A stretch of 64,000 nucleotides of DNA. It comes from Isoetes taiwanensis (Eukaryota > Streptophyta > Lycopodiopsida > Isoetales > Isoetaceae). The notes beneath the pieces were generated by a model. The model had not been told where the DNA came from. It did no database searches and worked only from the letters and a program-made list of their open reading frames with translations. The translations under genes were made by a program, and so were the position numbers. The stretch lies in assembly GCA_021234155.1 (NCBI GenBank), contig JAJEKV010000011.1, positions 7,983,132-8,047,131 on the forward strand, read 5' to 3'. The number at the start of each line of letters is the position of its first letter. Position 1 is the first letter of the stretch. Positions 1-11,616 of the stretch are shown here, in pieces.

Positions 1-2700
1 GAGCAAGTCCGGCGGCCGAAATCTGCGCAGGGATGTAAGCTCCCGGTCGCGCTACCATAGGTGATGCGAGTAAGCGATGTAGCGGTGTGTCCGAGCATCT
101 AAGATCAGTGTGCTTTGCTCGCGGACATGGGCATATGCCGGGCACCCATTGGAGGGCATGGTGCTCATCCTCTATCACGTGCATCTCACAACACCGACAT
201 ATCCTCTCCTCCCAGGGGATCCCGTGCCGCCATTCACCCCCAAATGACTGCCTCAATTCGAGGTAATGGGAACCCGCCCTATGGCGGCAATAGCTCTCCG
301 TTTCTTCACAGAGATGTGTGCTTTCTGGCACCGATGGGGTCCATGCTCAAGGCTGGGATTAATCTGAGCGTGATAGTGCTCTGTCTTGGGCTTTGCAAGA
401 GTAGAGGCATCCCACAGAGTGGCAGCATAGCCCGCATCCAATTGCCCATTCTGCGCATAGGATAAAAGGAACAAAGACGAAAGAACAAAGATCTTAGGAG
501 CTAACGGGAACAAAGAATGAGTAGGACCAATGAATCAAAAGGAAGAAAGAACCAACGGGTCAAAAGGATCCAAGAAGAACAAAATGGAACTAAAGGAATA
601 GATGGAAAGGGTGCAACTGAGGCGGAACAATGCATTAAAAGAAGACAACTGAGAAAGAGGAAGAAAAAAGTGGCATTTATGCACCAGAGGAGCAAAGACG
701 AGACTGAAGATCGAGAAGAAAGAACAGACCAAAGATATTGAAGAAAGGAGGACCTCAACAGTGGCTATATGGCAAGCGACATGACAAGATCTAGGAATTA
801 AACAAGCCTGGCGAACTAAAATGATAAAAATGAACAATCAACATGAAGTGAAGCCAAGCACATAAGGGACAAGATAATTATATCATAGACCAAATTAGAC
901 ATCAAGCATTATAAATACGTATAGTAGGTAAGAACATGACATCATGAAGCAATACGCAAATCAAGCTAACAACAAGATGTATAGAACCTCGACCACAATG
1001 GCCATGACATAGTACAAAAGTAAGAAAACGAATAGATAATAGTTAGAGAGTAGAAAAACAAAGGGATCAAGTGGGAGAAATATGATACATGATATTTGGA
1101 GAGACAATAAAAACAAATAGGAAAGTCAGAACCCGCGAGGCAAATGAGACTAAAGAGACAAATACGTGCGAACCCGCGAGGCAACTCAGACTAAAGAGAC
1201 GAACGAGTGCAAATATCAAGACTCATTGGAGCAAACCAGACTATAGAGTAAATGGAATAGAAGGCCAAAGGAGCATATGTAATGCACGGAGCAACTGGAG
1301 GAAACGAAAACAAAGGGAATAAGAGCACAATAAAGGAGCAAACACACGATGAATAAGGATAAAAGGAACAAAGACGAAAGAACAAAGATCTTAGGTAACA
1401 GGATCAAAGAATTAAAAAAAAAAGAAAAAGAAAAAACAAATTGGAACTAAAGGACTAGACGGATCAAAGGTGCAAATGAAGCCATATGGAACAAAGGATT
1501 AACGAAGAGAAAAGAGAAAGAGGTGGGAAATGAGGCCGTCATACCAAGAAATAACAAGGAATAAGCAATACTCAAAAATTGACAACAACTCAACGACTGA
1601 TAACAAGTCAGGTGAGAACCGAAGATAGAGAAGAAGGGGACAAACCAACTATATACGAGAAAACCCGCAGAGAAGTGGACCTCAACAAAGGTGATAAGAA
1701 ACTAAAGGTCTAACGGAAGTAAACGATGCCACAGAATAAACCATTGGGAATAATGAGGCAAGACCAATGAAAATGTAACCAGAAAGCATCATGGAGGTAC
1801 TGAGCCACTATAAGAATGCCATCAACTAAAAGGAACATCGTAAAGCGAAAGAACAACTGGCCCAAAGACATTAATCTTGCAATGCAATGCGAAAGACAAG
1901 CTGAGTGGAATAACTAGAGAAGTGTCATTAAAGGAGGTAAAAGGGATCCACATGAGCAACCGGCAGATGGCCATCTCATGCAAAATTACCAAAATCTACA
2001 CATGGTAAGGCCAATACCAAAAAGAATAAGAGTGAAAAAGGTGGAAACCAACCAAAGAAATTACAAAAAGATCCCACCTAGATGATGTCAATACTCGAAA
2101 GTGCTTGTCATCACCTCAAAACTTCCTAACGTTAAGGGCCAAACAAAATGTCCAACGACTCATGCAACCACATGGTGTACGTCTAGCTACAAGATGCATA
2201 TCCATCTTGGTGCAATAAACAATGCAAAGGGACAGAGAGATCTGGCCAAACCAATGAGAGACATATATAAAGTGGATAAACAATCAATGACAAAAGGACA
2301 AGAGAGGTCACTATGCTAGCATAAGGATTAAAGCCTAGGTCCTTGCAAACGGAACCAATTCCATATGAAGCGAGCACCACAAGCAATCCATGCAAAAGTG
2401 GACATTCATGTAACATAATAGGTAACGGGACAAATTGAATACTGGAATGAAAGGAATTGACTCAGACCTAATCAAGCATAAAAGTCTAAAAGAACCAATG
2501 CAGAACAAATATATGCATATGAAACTCCTAGCCTGGGGCTCAAAAAAGTGAGATAATGAAATTACTAATATGTGGAATAAGGCAAATGTGAATGCTAGTA
2601 ATATGAAGCAAAATGAAAGCAAAGCACACCCATATTGACCAAATGCCTGTGTATAAAAAATAAATAGGCCCAAGAGGATACATTACTAAATACTAAAGTA
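1..2700. other. A/purine-rich intergenic DNA, no convincing gene
   Basis: The plus strand is strongly A- and purine-rich. Short open frames occur on both strands, but none has a recognisable domain and most run through low-complexity codons. Two repeats are visible. A 38-bp direct repeat is present identically at 461-498 and 1358-1395. A 41-bp tandem pair lies at 1130-1170 and 1171-1211 and begins AACCCGCGAGGCAA. This looks like decayed repeat DNA; I cannot assign a family. Confidence 0.5.
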
Positions 2701-2707
2701 ACTTAAA

Positions 2708-2727
2708 GGAAGGAAGGAAGGAAGGAA
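2708..2727. repeat. (GGAA)5 microsatellite
   Basis: Five GGAA units in a row inside an A-rich stretch. Confidence 0.85.
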
Positions 2728-2766
2728 AAGGGAAAATTCAAATTTATGTATCCATCTCAACAATGT

Positions 2767-3060
2767 CCAACTCATGCAAGAAGAAGAAACGACAAAGTCA
2801 AACAAATGTAAAAATGCTCCAATTCGTCAAGAAGAAGAAAGGGCAAAGTCAAAGAAATATAAAAATGCATCAACTCATGCAAGTCTAAGACAAGACCAAA
2901 CTGTATACTTATCAAATGAAGCGATTCTTTAAATTGAGCCAAGATCCAGCACATCGCATCCAATGCACCAACTCATGGAAGTCTAAACAGGACCAAAATG
3001 TGTACTACCAACCGAAGGGATTCTTTAAAACACGCCAAAATCCAACACATTGCATTCAAT
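2767..3060. repeat. Two nested tandem duplications
   Basis: Two roughly 51-bp units (2767-2818 and 2819-2869) share AAGAAGAAGAAA and AAAAATGC. They are followed by two roughly 95-bp units (2870-2968 and 2969-3060) that share CAAGTCTAA-type starts, GATTCTTTAAA and the CAATGCA-type ends. Copies differ at many positions, so the duplication is old. Confidence 0.65.
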
Positions 3061-3520
3061 AGTAAAGCATCCAGAAAGTAAAAAGAAACCATATCTAAAC
3101 ATGGGGTTGATGTGCCAATATCGACCAAAAAAGACCAAACTACATGCTTTACAACATGGATCAGTCAATAACACTGTGCAAGCCATGATGAATCCGAAGC
3201 ACAGTTAGAAGTCAACCATATAATTAGCTATGTTAAACACCTAAATATACCCATGGGGCGAGACCTCTACAAGACGTACGCAAAGAGGATAATGTATGAC
3301 ACTAAATATAAGCACCAAACACATACCAAATTGAATCTACAAGCAAACTGCATTAGACAATATAAATATGGGAGAGGCGAGCAAAGCTAAGATGGGACAA
3401 GAACCTTCCTAGTCCTAGCAAATACCATGCCAAACAGTAGCACAAAAACCATGGCAAGTGCATGCAACAGATAAAGGGGAAGGAAATAAAGCGATAGAAA
3501 CAACCCGACCAATGATGAAA

Positions 3521-3576
3521 ATGCAAAATCACATCCCTCGACTTCCATATGCAAAATCATATCCCTCGACTTCCAT
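3521..3576. repeat. 28-bp tandem duplication
   Basis: Two adjacent 28-bp units beginning ATGCAAAATCA and ending CTCGACTTCCAT differ at one position. The surrounding 3061-3830 stretch holds no gene I can support. Confidence 0.8.
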
Positions 3577-3839
3577 ACGAAAAGGCCAGAAAGATGATGC
3601 CGATACCTGGTTAAACATCCGTGATATCTTGAAGAGAACCTTTTAAGATGAAATGGAAAACTCTAAGATAATTGAAATCTCTGCTTATATCAAGAAACGA
3701 AGACAACTTGCCACACAAAATGAATCCCTTTATTCGAGGGAAAAATTTGCCTAATATATGAAAAGAAGTATGGAATGTGCAAAATGAAGGAAATCATGCC
3801 GTGTACAAAATGGAAAACTCCATGGCCGCCTCAAAATGA

Positions 3840-4010
3840 AATTGTAATACGAAATCACAAAATACCTCATAGAAGCTCCCTGGTCTCCTAGGATTCGAAA
3901 TCCCATCTATCCCCATCTATGTAGGGAAATTTACCAAAATAACCCTAATTATTGACTTATTTCCCAAAAAGCCCTTCGTATTTTTGAAATTCCTAAAATG
4001 CCCTTAATTC
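3840..4010 (-). repeat. SINE-like / tRNA-like repeat copy 1
   Basis: Read on the minus strand, the region at about 3890 contains GATTTCGAATCC, close to a pol III B box. It is followed by a tail shared with the copy at 7438-7640 (GAGACCAGG...TATGAGGTATTTTG). The adjoining module, GGGAAATTTACCAAAATAACC, also occurs near 7440-7520 but inverted relative to the head. The A box is not clear, so SINE identity is an inference. Confidence 0.4.
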
Positions 4011-4320
4011 TTAAGTATTTTCCTAAATAGCTATCACTAGAGATAAGCCTATCATTCCAATACTAGAAATGATCAAAGCCAACTAATCTAATGCTTTTAC
4101 AAAAATCGTATTGAAGGAGAAGCTTTGTGGGCATCTTGTGGAGAAGTTGTTTCATACCCATCCAGGTTACTTGTAGAGCTCATTTTGCTATTGATATATT
4201 GGAGCTATTTATCCTCCAAATATTGAACTTCTTGAAAATAATGAAATGCTGCCTCTACAACATGTCGTCCTCCTGGTAGGCCTAAAAGAAAACGAGATAA
4301 GACAGAAGATAGGGATAGTG

Positions 4321-4426
4321 AAAAGCGTGTGCATAAGTGCACATGTTGTGGTAACGTCAGACAAAATGAACGCAAAAGCTTGTGCATAAGTGCACACGTT
4401 ATGGTAACGTCAGACAAAATGAACGC
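4321..4426. repeat. 53-bp tandem duplication with palindromic core
   Basis: Two adjacent 53-bp units (4321-4373 and 4374-4426) differ at a few bases. Each contains the palindrome TGTGCATAAGTGCACA and ends with GACAAAATGAACGC. The function is unknown. Confidence 0.85.
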
Positions 4427-4614
4427 AGTTGCAGAAATCCTATTTGACATTTCTGTTGCATATTTTTGTTATAATGATTTTTTGAAATTTATTTTCTAAA
4501 TTATTGTCTCTTTAAGAAAAACACTTCCTCTATAAAAAATGATCTTCTATGTAAATACGTGATTTTTAGCAGGGTTGCCTAACCCCCCCTGCACAAAAGG
4601 CTGCAATTCTAGCT

Positions 4615-5030
4615 ATGCCACGTGTTGTGCCACGTCACCCAAAATCAATTTGAGCCGTCCGATTCTATAATTTCGAATCGTACGGCCAGGGAAATTAGAA
4701 AACCCAAAAAATTTTCTTCGTTAGGGCATGGCGGTATGGGGCGGCGACTCCCTCTTACTACGAATTGTTTTCATCACGGCCGGATCGGCAATGGCTAGCG
4801 TAATCAATCCCTCCCCGATGGTCACGCTTGGGCAAATCGCCAATCCCTCCTCTTGGGTTTTTGCGGCTCGGGTGCGGATTCGACAGGGCAAATGGATATG
4901 GCCGGAGGAAAAACGGGGGTTATGGCAAAGGGCGTTAGATATGGCCAATTTACGGTATGGCGGATCAGCGGAAGTAAGAGCGTATGGATATGATAGAAAC
5001 ACAGATGGTATGGAGGTGTCGGGCCGATGA
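4615..5030 (+). CDS. Weak candidate: hypothetical ORF downstream of a G-box-like motif
   Basis: A 100-codon open frame starts at 4728. About 100 bp upstream lies GCCACGTGTTGTGCCACGTC, which contains a CACGTG G-box and a second ACGT core. An imperfect inverted repeat (GCCGTCCGATT...AATCGTACGGC, about 4653-4687) sits between them. The protein has no domain I recognise. A second overlapping frame (4984-5280) is equally anonymous, so coding status is doubtful. The inverted GCCGTCCGATT motif resembles a motif near the Helitron 5' ends, so this could also be mobile-element debris. Confidence 0.2.
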
Positions 5031-5276
5031 CAAAGAAATGGCAAGAATGAAGCAAGGAATAACGAGAGGCAGATTAGAGACAACCAAAAACAAGAACGAC
5101 ATGACGAGAGACAAGAACGTTAAGGACTCATCGATTAACTTTCCCCAGCAATTGCAATACGAACACGAAAAAGCAATGCTAGGCGGATCTTTCATCCGGC
5201 ATTTCGCCCCTCTCCTTCAAAAAAGTGGTTTGCGCGGACGCCAGGAGTTTTCGATTCTAATCAACCAAGTTCAGGC

Positions 5277-5703
5277 CTAGGCTTTACCGGGCTCTTCATC
5301 ATCGGCTTTCACATCTAAACCAAGCTCTTCGTCGATATCATCAGAAGCAGATATGAGAATAAACTCGCATCCTTCAAAGTTGAGAAAATCAGGGGGATCA
5401 GCAGGCACAAATCTGTAGGAACCAATTCCACCTTGTAAGCTTGCAGGTTACAAGGTGCTCCACCTTGTCCCACGTTTGCAGGTGCTGGTTGCTCTGGATT
5501 CTTGACCTCTACATTTAACAACTCAATAAAGAAACTAATTTATGGATATGACTGGACTGGAGAAAAACACACCTGTATGATATAAGAACCCTCATATTCA
5601 ATGTTGAAGGCCGGCCATCTGTTTCCTTTTTAGGTAAATCTAACTTGTATACAAGATGAGTGTGCGTTCTACGTGCAGACATATGGCGCAGTAATCTATA
5701 CAC
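5277..5703 (-). pseudogene. Conserved plant protein, C-terminal exons, frameshifted
   Basis: Two minus-strand exons are visible. The first (5703 to 5573) encodes HLVYKLDLPKKETDG, then in another frame FNIEYEGSYIIQ, and ends at a CAG|GTGTG donor. The second begins at 5506 after a TGTAGAG acceptor and encodes VKNPEQPAP. After another frame change it ends VPADPPDFLNFEGCEF, a short acidic tail and a stop at 5277-5279. I recall this motif set (HLVY...LPKKP, EGSYVIQVKNPE, PADPPDFLNYEGCEF) from a conserved plant protein family of unknown function whose name I cannot give. At least two frameshifts and a duplicated CAAGGTG-type segment near 5430-5460 make this a pseudogene. Confidence 0.5.
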
Positions 5704-7122
5704 TCCTTCACCTACAGGCCTTGCTGCAGAGACATGTCTATGCCCCCTTGTTTTTTTTTCTTTTGATTCTCAGGGTTTGGCTATGGCTGCGAAGCTTTAC
5801 ACAGGCTGCAAATTGTGGCAAGAAAAATCGCAAGGCAATATCAAAACAGAAATACAACAGATATTCAAAACAAGGCAAAAGGAATAAGGAGTCCATTTCT
5901 TCGTAGATATGTAGCAATGCAAAGCACAGAAGGTTTGGACGCTTAGCAGTGGCAGCATTAATGCAACAATGACGTTCTTCCTCATCTCTAGTTTTGCAGG
6001 CACAGGCACATCACATCACAGATAATTTTAGAGCAAAGGACAATGGCAGCAGCCGCTCATGGAAAGCAGTAGACACGAAACAAATTTTCTTTGTTAAGAG
6101 CATGGCCAAGCATTCTATCAGATAAAAGCATGGTAAATGTAATGTTAGAGTCTGTTTTGGCATATGTAAGAACCCGATAGTTTTGTACTATTTCTTTCCC
6201 CTTATTTCATGGCAACAGAAACGAGTAAACCCGGAGTAGAGCTAGGGGGAATGTGCAAAAAGTTGGAGTCTTTATGTGGCAGGTTCTCAGTTTCCACTGA
6301 AGTAACTGAGCAAAGGAAATCAAGAACATATATATTTGGAGTTCCTTGGCAGGTTTAAAGTTCGCTGTCATCAAGGAAATCCAGAACAGATTTTGAAACT
6401 TTGAAACATCACATCATTACGCGGCCAAAAGTCTAGTCCATTTGTTGCTACTTTGTCGTCCAAATTTGGACTTTTGTAGGCATATATAAAATTCAATGGT
6501 TTATTTTTGTTTCGTCCAACCTTGTTGGCTTCAAGTAATCACTTAGAGCAATTCCGCTTTTGCCCTCATAACACGCAATCTGACAGTGAGCCCCTTCTCT
6601 AGTAACAAAGGCATAACTTTTGATTGTATTCTTGCGGGATCTCATTCTTTGGTGCTTTTCATCATTGTATAGCACCATTTCTTCGGTCTTAGGCCTTTTA
6701 TTTGCTTATATGCCAATCGTCTCATCCATGCCTTGCCATTGGGGCAAATTTATCTAGAGTATATCCAAGGTCTTTTTTGTGGCTTGATCTCGCCAAGGTT
6801 TAGGTCCTTATCATGCCCCTACCTTTGACGCTAAGATGTCCAAATCTCGAGCCTAATGTCGAATGCAACTTCTTATATTATTGTCTTATTTCGCAATCTA
6901 TTTGGCTACTAACTATTATATCTTTGACTAGAATATAAACATCTATCATATTGTAGCCATTCCCATCATTGTTCCCTTGTCTGTATCTCCTCCATTCTTC
7001 TAGTTCAATGGTGAGTTCATATATATAAAAAGCAAGGCTTAAGGTATTATGATGCACCTGCATCAGGTTGATTTCCTATTTAGCAGTTTTTGCCACCTAC
7101 CTTCCTGCAGACCAACTGTTGT
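5704..7122. other. No recognisable feature
   Basis: AT-rich DNA with scattered short open frames on both strands. None has a recognisable motif, splice pattern or repeat structure. Confidence 0.4.
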
Positions 7123-7262
7123 TTAAATGTTTAAAAGCAACACAAATGCTGCAGGATCCAGGGGAACCAATTTGAGAATATTCTTCATCGTCCGTTCTGC
7201 TATGTGTGTGGTTGCATAAATATTACAAGCTCCAAACAGTGACCTCCACATATCTACAACTC
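7123..7262 (-). pseudogene. PPR protein E-domain remnant
   Basis: The minus-strand frame reads MWRSLFGACNIYATTHIAER followed by NILKLVPLDPAAFVLLLNI. This matches the usual PPR E-motif pattern (WRSLLGAC...ELAERAA..LLELDP.NAA.YVLLSNIYA). Just upstream, LIGRIRVVDM resembles the preceding LLGRAG motif of PPR proteins. The frame stops directly after LLLNI, and no tandem 35-residue PPR repeats are visible nearby, so this is a short pseudogene piece. PPR proteins bind organelle RNA; nothing here suggests function. Confidence 0.55.
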
Positions 7263-7437
7263 GGATTCTCCCTATCAGGGTCATAATAAGGGATGCGCAA
7301 TGTAGCATTCGTGTGTATATTAATACGTATTCTCTTAGCATGCCGCCGAAATTCAAATTCATATGATTAAAATTTCAACACAAACCCATCTGCCTAGCCT
7401 TCTTCCCAACCCTGCAGTTCTGCTAGTTGGTGAGTTT

Positions 7438-7640
7438 TTGGATACAACGGGCATTTTGGGAATTTCAAAAATACAAAGGGTTTTTGGGAATTAAGTGAAC
7501 AATTAAGGTTATTTTGGTAAATTTCCCAAATACAAAATAACAAAATACCGCATAAAACTTCCTGGCCTCATCCAGGATTCGAACCCGTCTTCACAAGTAG
7601 TTAGCGCTGGCTCAGCGGCATCCTGTTCACCTGCCAGTTA
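7438..7640 (-). repeat. SINE-like / tRNA-like repeat copy 2
   Basis: On the minus strand a tRNA-like head is visible: GCTGAGCCAGCGCTAAC (D-arm-like), then about 12 bases later GGGTTCGAATCC, a perfect pol III B box. A tail GGATGAGGCCAGGAAGTTTT follows, shared with the copy at 3840-4010. The neighbouring GGGCATTTTGGGAATTTC...GGTAAATTTCCC module is the reverse complement of the module beside copy 1. This suggests a composite repeat. Confidence 0.45.
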
Positions 7641-7869
7641 AATGCAAATCGTCACACGTGCATTTGCAAGCATATAGGATGTCAAGCACTAACCAAGAAG
7701 ACAACAAGTCCTTAAATTAAGAAAAGCATCAGCTGGTTATCTTATATTATAATGTTATAGCATGTGTCTTCAATGGAGCCCTAAATCGGACGGTCGAGGA
7801 TTTGATTGGCCAATGGTGAAGATGTGTGCGTGTCTTCAACTAAAATTTCATCTTGACTATGGCTTCAAT

Positions 7870-9625
7870 ATGAAAGGGAAAAGGAAAAAGGAAAAGGAAA
7901 AGGGAAAAGGGAAAAGGGGAAAGGGAAAAGGGAAAAGGAAAATGGAAAGGGAAAAGGAAAAACGATGAAAGGGAAAAGGGAAAAGGAAAAGGGGAAGGGA
8001 AAAGGAAAAACGATGAAAGGGAAAAGGGCAAAGGGAAAAGGGAAAAGGAAAAGGGGAATGGAAAAGGAAAAACGATGAAAGGGAAAAGGGAAAAGGGAAA
8101 AGGAAAAGGGGAAGAGTAAAGGAAAAACGATGAAAGGGAAAAGGGAAAAGGGAAAAGGAAAAAAGGAAGGGAAAAGGAAAAAAAAAGATGAAAGGGAAAG
8201 GGGGAAAAGGGAAAAGGAAAAGGAAAGGGAAAAGGAAAAAACGATGAAAGGGAAAAAGGGAAAAGGAAAAGGGAAGGAAAAAGAAAAAATGATGAAAGGA
8301 AAGGGAAAAGGAAACGGGAAGGGAAAAGAAAAAACGATGAAAGGGAAAAAAAAAAAAGGAAAAGGGAAAGGGAAGGGAAAAGGAAAAATGATGAAAGGGA
8401 AAAGGGAAAAGGAAAAGGGGAAGGGAAAAGGAAAAACGATGAAAGGGAAAAGGGAAAAGAAATAAAAGAAAGGTAAGAGGAAAAGGGAAAGAGAAGGAGA
8501 AAAGGAAAAAGGGAAAGATAAAAGGAAATAGAAAAAGGAATAAAATAGGAGAGGGGGAAAGGGAAAGGAAAAAGGGCACCGTGAGAAGGGTAAGAAATAA
8601 GGGTGAGAAAAGAAGAAAAGGGCAAGGGAAAATAAGAAAAGGTTGCAAAGTCCATGGAAAAAAGAAAAGTAAAAAGGAAAAGAGAGGGGGAAAAGGGAAA
8701 AGGAGAACTTGGGAAAAGGGAACGAGAAAAAGAGAAAAAAGGAAAGGGCGTGAAAAAAAGGGAAGAGAGAAAGGGTGAAGAAAGAGAAACAGGGAAGCAA
8801 AAAGAGCATCGAGAAAAAGGAAGAGGGAAAGGATAGAAAAAGGAGGAAAAGGGTTGGGGGAAAGTAGAATAGACAAAGGGTAGGGAGCAAGGAACAGGAA
8901 AAGAGGAAAAGAGAAAGGAGAAAAGGGCACGAGAAAAAACGGAAGAAAAGGGAAAAAGAGTATGGGAAAGGGAAAAGAAAAAAGAAACAAGAAATTAGAA
9001 AGTGGAAAGGGGAAAAGGGGGAAGAGGGTGGGGAAAGAAGGAAAAAAGGGTACATAAAAAAGGTTGAGAAAAAGGAATGGAAAGAGGCATATGAAAAGGG
9101 AAAGGGGAATGGAAAATGTAAAGGAAGGGGAAAAAGAAAGGAAAGGGAAAAAGGGAACAGCACAAAGCAAAAGGGTGGGGAAAGTATGAAAAGGGAATGG
9201 AAAGTTGAAAGGAAAAGGGAAGCGGAAAAAGGAGAAGGGAAAGCAAAAAGAGCATGAGGAAAAGGGGAGAGAGAAATGGGAAAAGAGATGGGGAAAAGGG
9301 CACATGATTTACAAAAAAAAAAAAAAAAGGGGCACGTGATCAAGAGGAAGAGGGTGGGAAAAGGAAGAAAAGGGCACATGAAAAGGTAAGCAAAAGAGAA
9401 CGAAAAAAATGCATGAGAAACTGGAAAGAGAAAAGGAAAAGGAAAAGGAAGAGGAAGGGGAAAAGGAAAGGGAAAAAGAGTAGTGGAAAAATGGGAAGAG
9501 CAGAGGAAGGGAAAAAGCTTATAAGAAAAAGAGAAAGAAAAAAAGGGGAAGGGGAAAGGGAAGGCAAAGGGAGGGAGAAGGGGTTTAGAAAAAAAAAAGG
9601 GAGAATAAAAAAAGAAAGAAATTAA
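7870..9625 (+). repeat. 1.75-kb purine-only tract inside H1
   Basis: Nearly every base on the plus strand is A or G, as GGGAAAAGGAAAA-type sequence. From about 7960 to 8465 it is organised as about ten copies of a 45-60-bp unit beginning CGATGAAAGGGAAAAGGG. Beyond 8465 the order is less regular. Long open frames across it on both strands are low-complexity artefacts (Lys/Gly/Glu or Phe/Pro/Ser/Leu runs) and should not be annotated as genes. Mirror-like purine tracts of this kind can form triplex DNA. Confidence 0.9.
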
Positions 9626-9640
9626 AGGTTCCTAATTTAT

Positions 9641-9668
9641 GCCCAGCAAGGCTGGGTACCATTACTAG
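9641..9668 (+). other. Helitron H1 3' terminus: hairpin plus CTAG
   Basis: GCCCAGC-AAG-GCTGGGT forms a 7-bp stem (one G-T pair). It is followed by ACCATTA and then CTAG, with T beyond. Confidence 0.92.
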
Positions 9669-10533
9669 TACTTATACTAAATCGATTTGATCCCATAGAG
9701 CAACTGCGAACCAACTTGGAAGACTCTCGCGCTGCCAATTAGCCAAATTAAATTCGATTGTGTCCTCGCTTCCTATAGCAGAGGGCAGCAAGCTTCCGTT
9801 ATGGCCAGGATCTCGGAGGCTTAGATCCAACCTAGAAAAACAAAACTGATAAATAATCAATGAACGTACATTCATACAAACGTGACAAAGACTCAAATTT
9901 GCAACTAAAACTTGCAACTAAAACTGCTTAAAGACAACCGATCAAGTCCAAAAGATTTAAGGAAAAATAGACCATAGATCCTTGGCAACAAACCGATAGA
10001 CTCAGCAGTGAGAAAGAAGATATACAGCCAAACAGGTTTTAAAGTCGACCTTGAAGGATTCCGCAATCGAGGCAACAAATGTTTTAAGGGCAACCAAGAA
10101 AGAAAAAAGAGGCCAGGAAACTTAACTCTAAATTGAGGAAAGCTGCGGAGCCAAGAAAAATTACCAAAGGAAACTTATCGGGATAGGGAATGCTCCAAAT
10201 TGCAAAGTTGAAGCCTTGTCGATTGGTAATCCCTGAACTTTGTAGACAACAATCCATAACTGGGCTGGCACCATCTACAAAGGAAGGTTTTAAGCCAAGC
10301 AGAGGTCTGGCCCTCTGCTCATAACAAAGCTCGATTCCTTTAGACTATTGAATCTGATAAAACCATCATAAAACAAACAAAGCTCGATCCCTTTAGACTA
10401 TCAATCCGATCAAAACATCATAAAATAAGAGGCAAACGAAGTAAGGGCAATATTTCTTAGATAATCTAAAGACCAACCAGAAAAAACTGTTTAAAACAGC
10501 CAAAAGAACATGCAAACCAAGCCTTGCCCGATG
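9669..10533. other. Host DNA, possible terminal exon on minus strand
   Basis: A minus-strand frame from about 9825 down to 9672 follows a plausible acceptor (TTTTTCTAG). It encodes a segment ending WFAVALWDQIDLV and a stop. I do not recognise it. The rest of the stretch has no readable gene. H1 lies immediately beyond the stop codon. Confidence 0.25.
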
Positions 10534-10975
10534 CCATCCTGCCAGAAGGCCGTAAATCTACTCAGGGATGTGGTAAACCCGGACGCATGTCCGGGTTAAC
10601 CACTGTGTGTCCAAGCTAACCACTATTTTTGTACGAGCTAACCACCATTCTTTGGCCGGGATAGCCACGCGATGAACTGAGCGTGAAACTGGGTTCTGGC
10701 ATGCTGATCTTGGAATAGAGCTTGTAATCTGTTCTTTGAATCATTAGAATCGCCTTGCCAGTCCCTTAAAACCTCATTCATTCAATAGAGCAAGAGATTT
10801 GAGCACTGATCAAGCAAGATCAGTGAAAAAACATGGAGAAACCCTTGATTTTTGAGCTTAAAACTGAGCAGAAACCCTTGATTTTTGAGCTTAAAACTGA
10901 GTAGCAGTGGTTAACCCGAACATGTGTCTGGGTTTATCACATCCCGGAGTAGATTTACGGCCATCCCATCCTGCC
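10534..10975. mobile_element. MULE-type MITE, 422 bp, with 10-bp target duplication
   Basis: The element occupies 10544-10965. The left end reads GGCCGTAAATCTACTCAGGG, continues GATGTGGTAAACCCGGAC, and has its imperfect inverted counterpart at the right end (GTGGTTAACCCG...TAGATTTACGGCC), giving terminal repeats of about 60 bp. CCATCCTGCC occurs directly outside both ends (10534-10543 and 10966-10975). Long inverted repeats with a 9-10-bp duplication are typical of Mutator-like elements. Inside, a 36-37-bp unit containing CTTGATTTTTGAGC is tandemly duplicated at about 10838-10905. There is no coding capacity. Confidence 0.8.
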
Positions 10976-11616
10976 GCCTCACGAAGCCTTACAAAACCAG
11001 CCGATAAAAAGAATATGTAAAACTATGACTTACCTGGTGTCATCTTGCCGCCTCAAACATACCTGAGAGACCCATCAGATGCAAGAACCAGCTTGGGAAA
11101 ACCGTCAGACCAGACCAAGAAGGATGCAGCATAAGCCTTTTTGCAACAGAGCATCCAAGTTTAAGCCACTTGAAAATGAAAAAGAGCCTGCCGCTTGAAC
11201 CACCGGAACCCTTGTCCTGCAACTAGCAACTACTTCGATAGAGAGGAAGTAAACTCGGATAGAACAAAGAACCGGATAGAACAAAGAACCGGGATAAAGA
11301 TCGCATAAAGAGCCCGGATGAAATAGAGAATCACGAAATCAAACTTCTGGAGCTAAAAAATGAGCAGAATAGAAAAGAGCTCAAGAGAACGCCGATGACT
11401 GATGACTGGAAAAGAAGAAGGAGTTGATATAAATAGAAGATGCAAGGTAGGACGTCCCATTCAAGGAATGTCGGTTCTATTGCAACCGTGGCATTGTATT
11501 GAGTTCCCAAGTCTTATCTCTAATGCCTTGAACATGTATATACAAGAGAGGTCCGTAATTTTGTGGTATATCTGATATGTTTTCTAATGATCTGAATTCA
11601 TTGCCCATTTTTGCAG
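10976..11616. other. Host DNA, possible minus-strand exon
   Basis: From about 11221 down to 11055 a minus-strand frame lies between an acceptor (GTTGCAG) and a good donor (CTCAG|GTATGT). It encodes SSGRLFFIFKWLKLG and a hydrophobic continuation. It may be an exon of the same unrecognised host gene as the 9672-9825 candidate, but nothing confirms this. Confidence 0.25.

Larger units (their letters stand above)
7740..9668 (+). mobile_element. Helitron H1, non-autonomous, 1929 bp
   Basis: The element starts TCTTATATTATAATGTTAT, preceded by A at 7739. It ends in a hairpin plus CTAG at 9665-9668, followed by T at 9669. That is the Helitron signature: 5' TC, 3' hairpin plus CTRR, insertion between A and T, no target duplication. 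H2 and H3 have the same first 19 bases and the same 3' hairpin, which defines the family. There is no RepHel coding capacity. The interior is almost entirely a purine tract (7870-9625), so the element must depend on an autonomous relative. Confidence 0.88.

Noticed and set aside
4570-4605. Possible Helitron 3' end (GCAGGG hairpin then CTAG)
   Set aside because: The hairpin lies too far from the CTAG, the next base is C rather than T, and no matching 5' end was found upstream.
7840-9379. Open frames of 270-504 codons on the minus strand
   Set aside because: They only read the purine/pyrimidine tract of H1 as Phe/Pro/Ser/Leu repeats; such tracts lack stop codons by composition.
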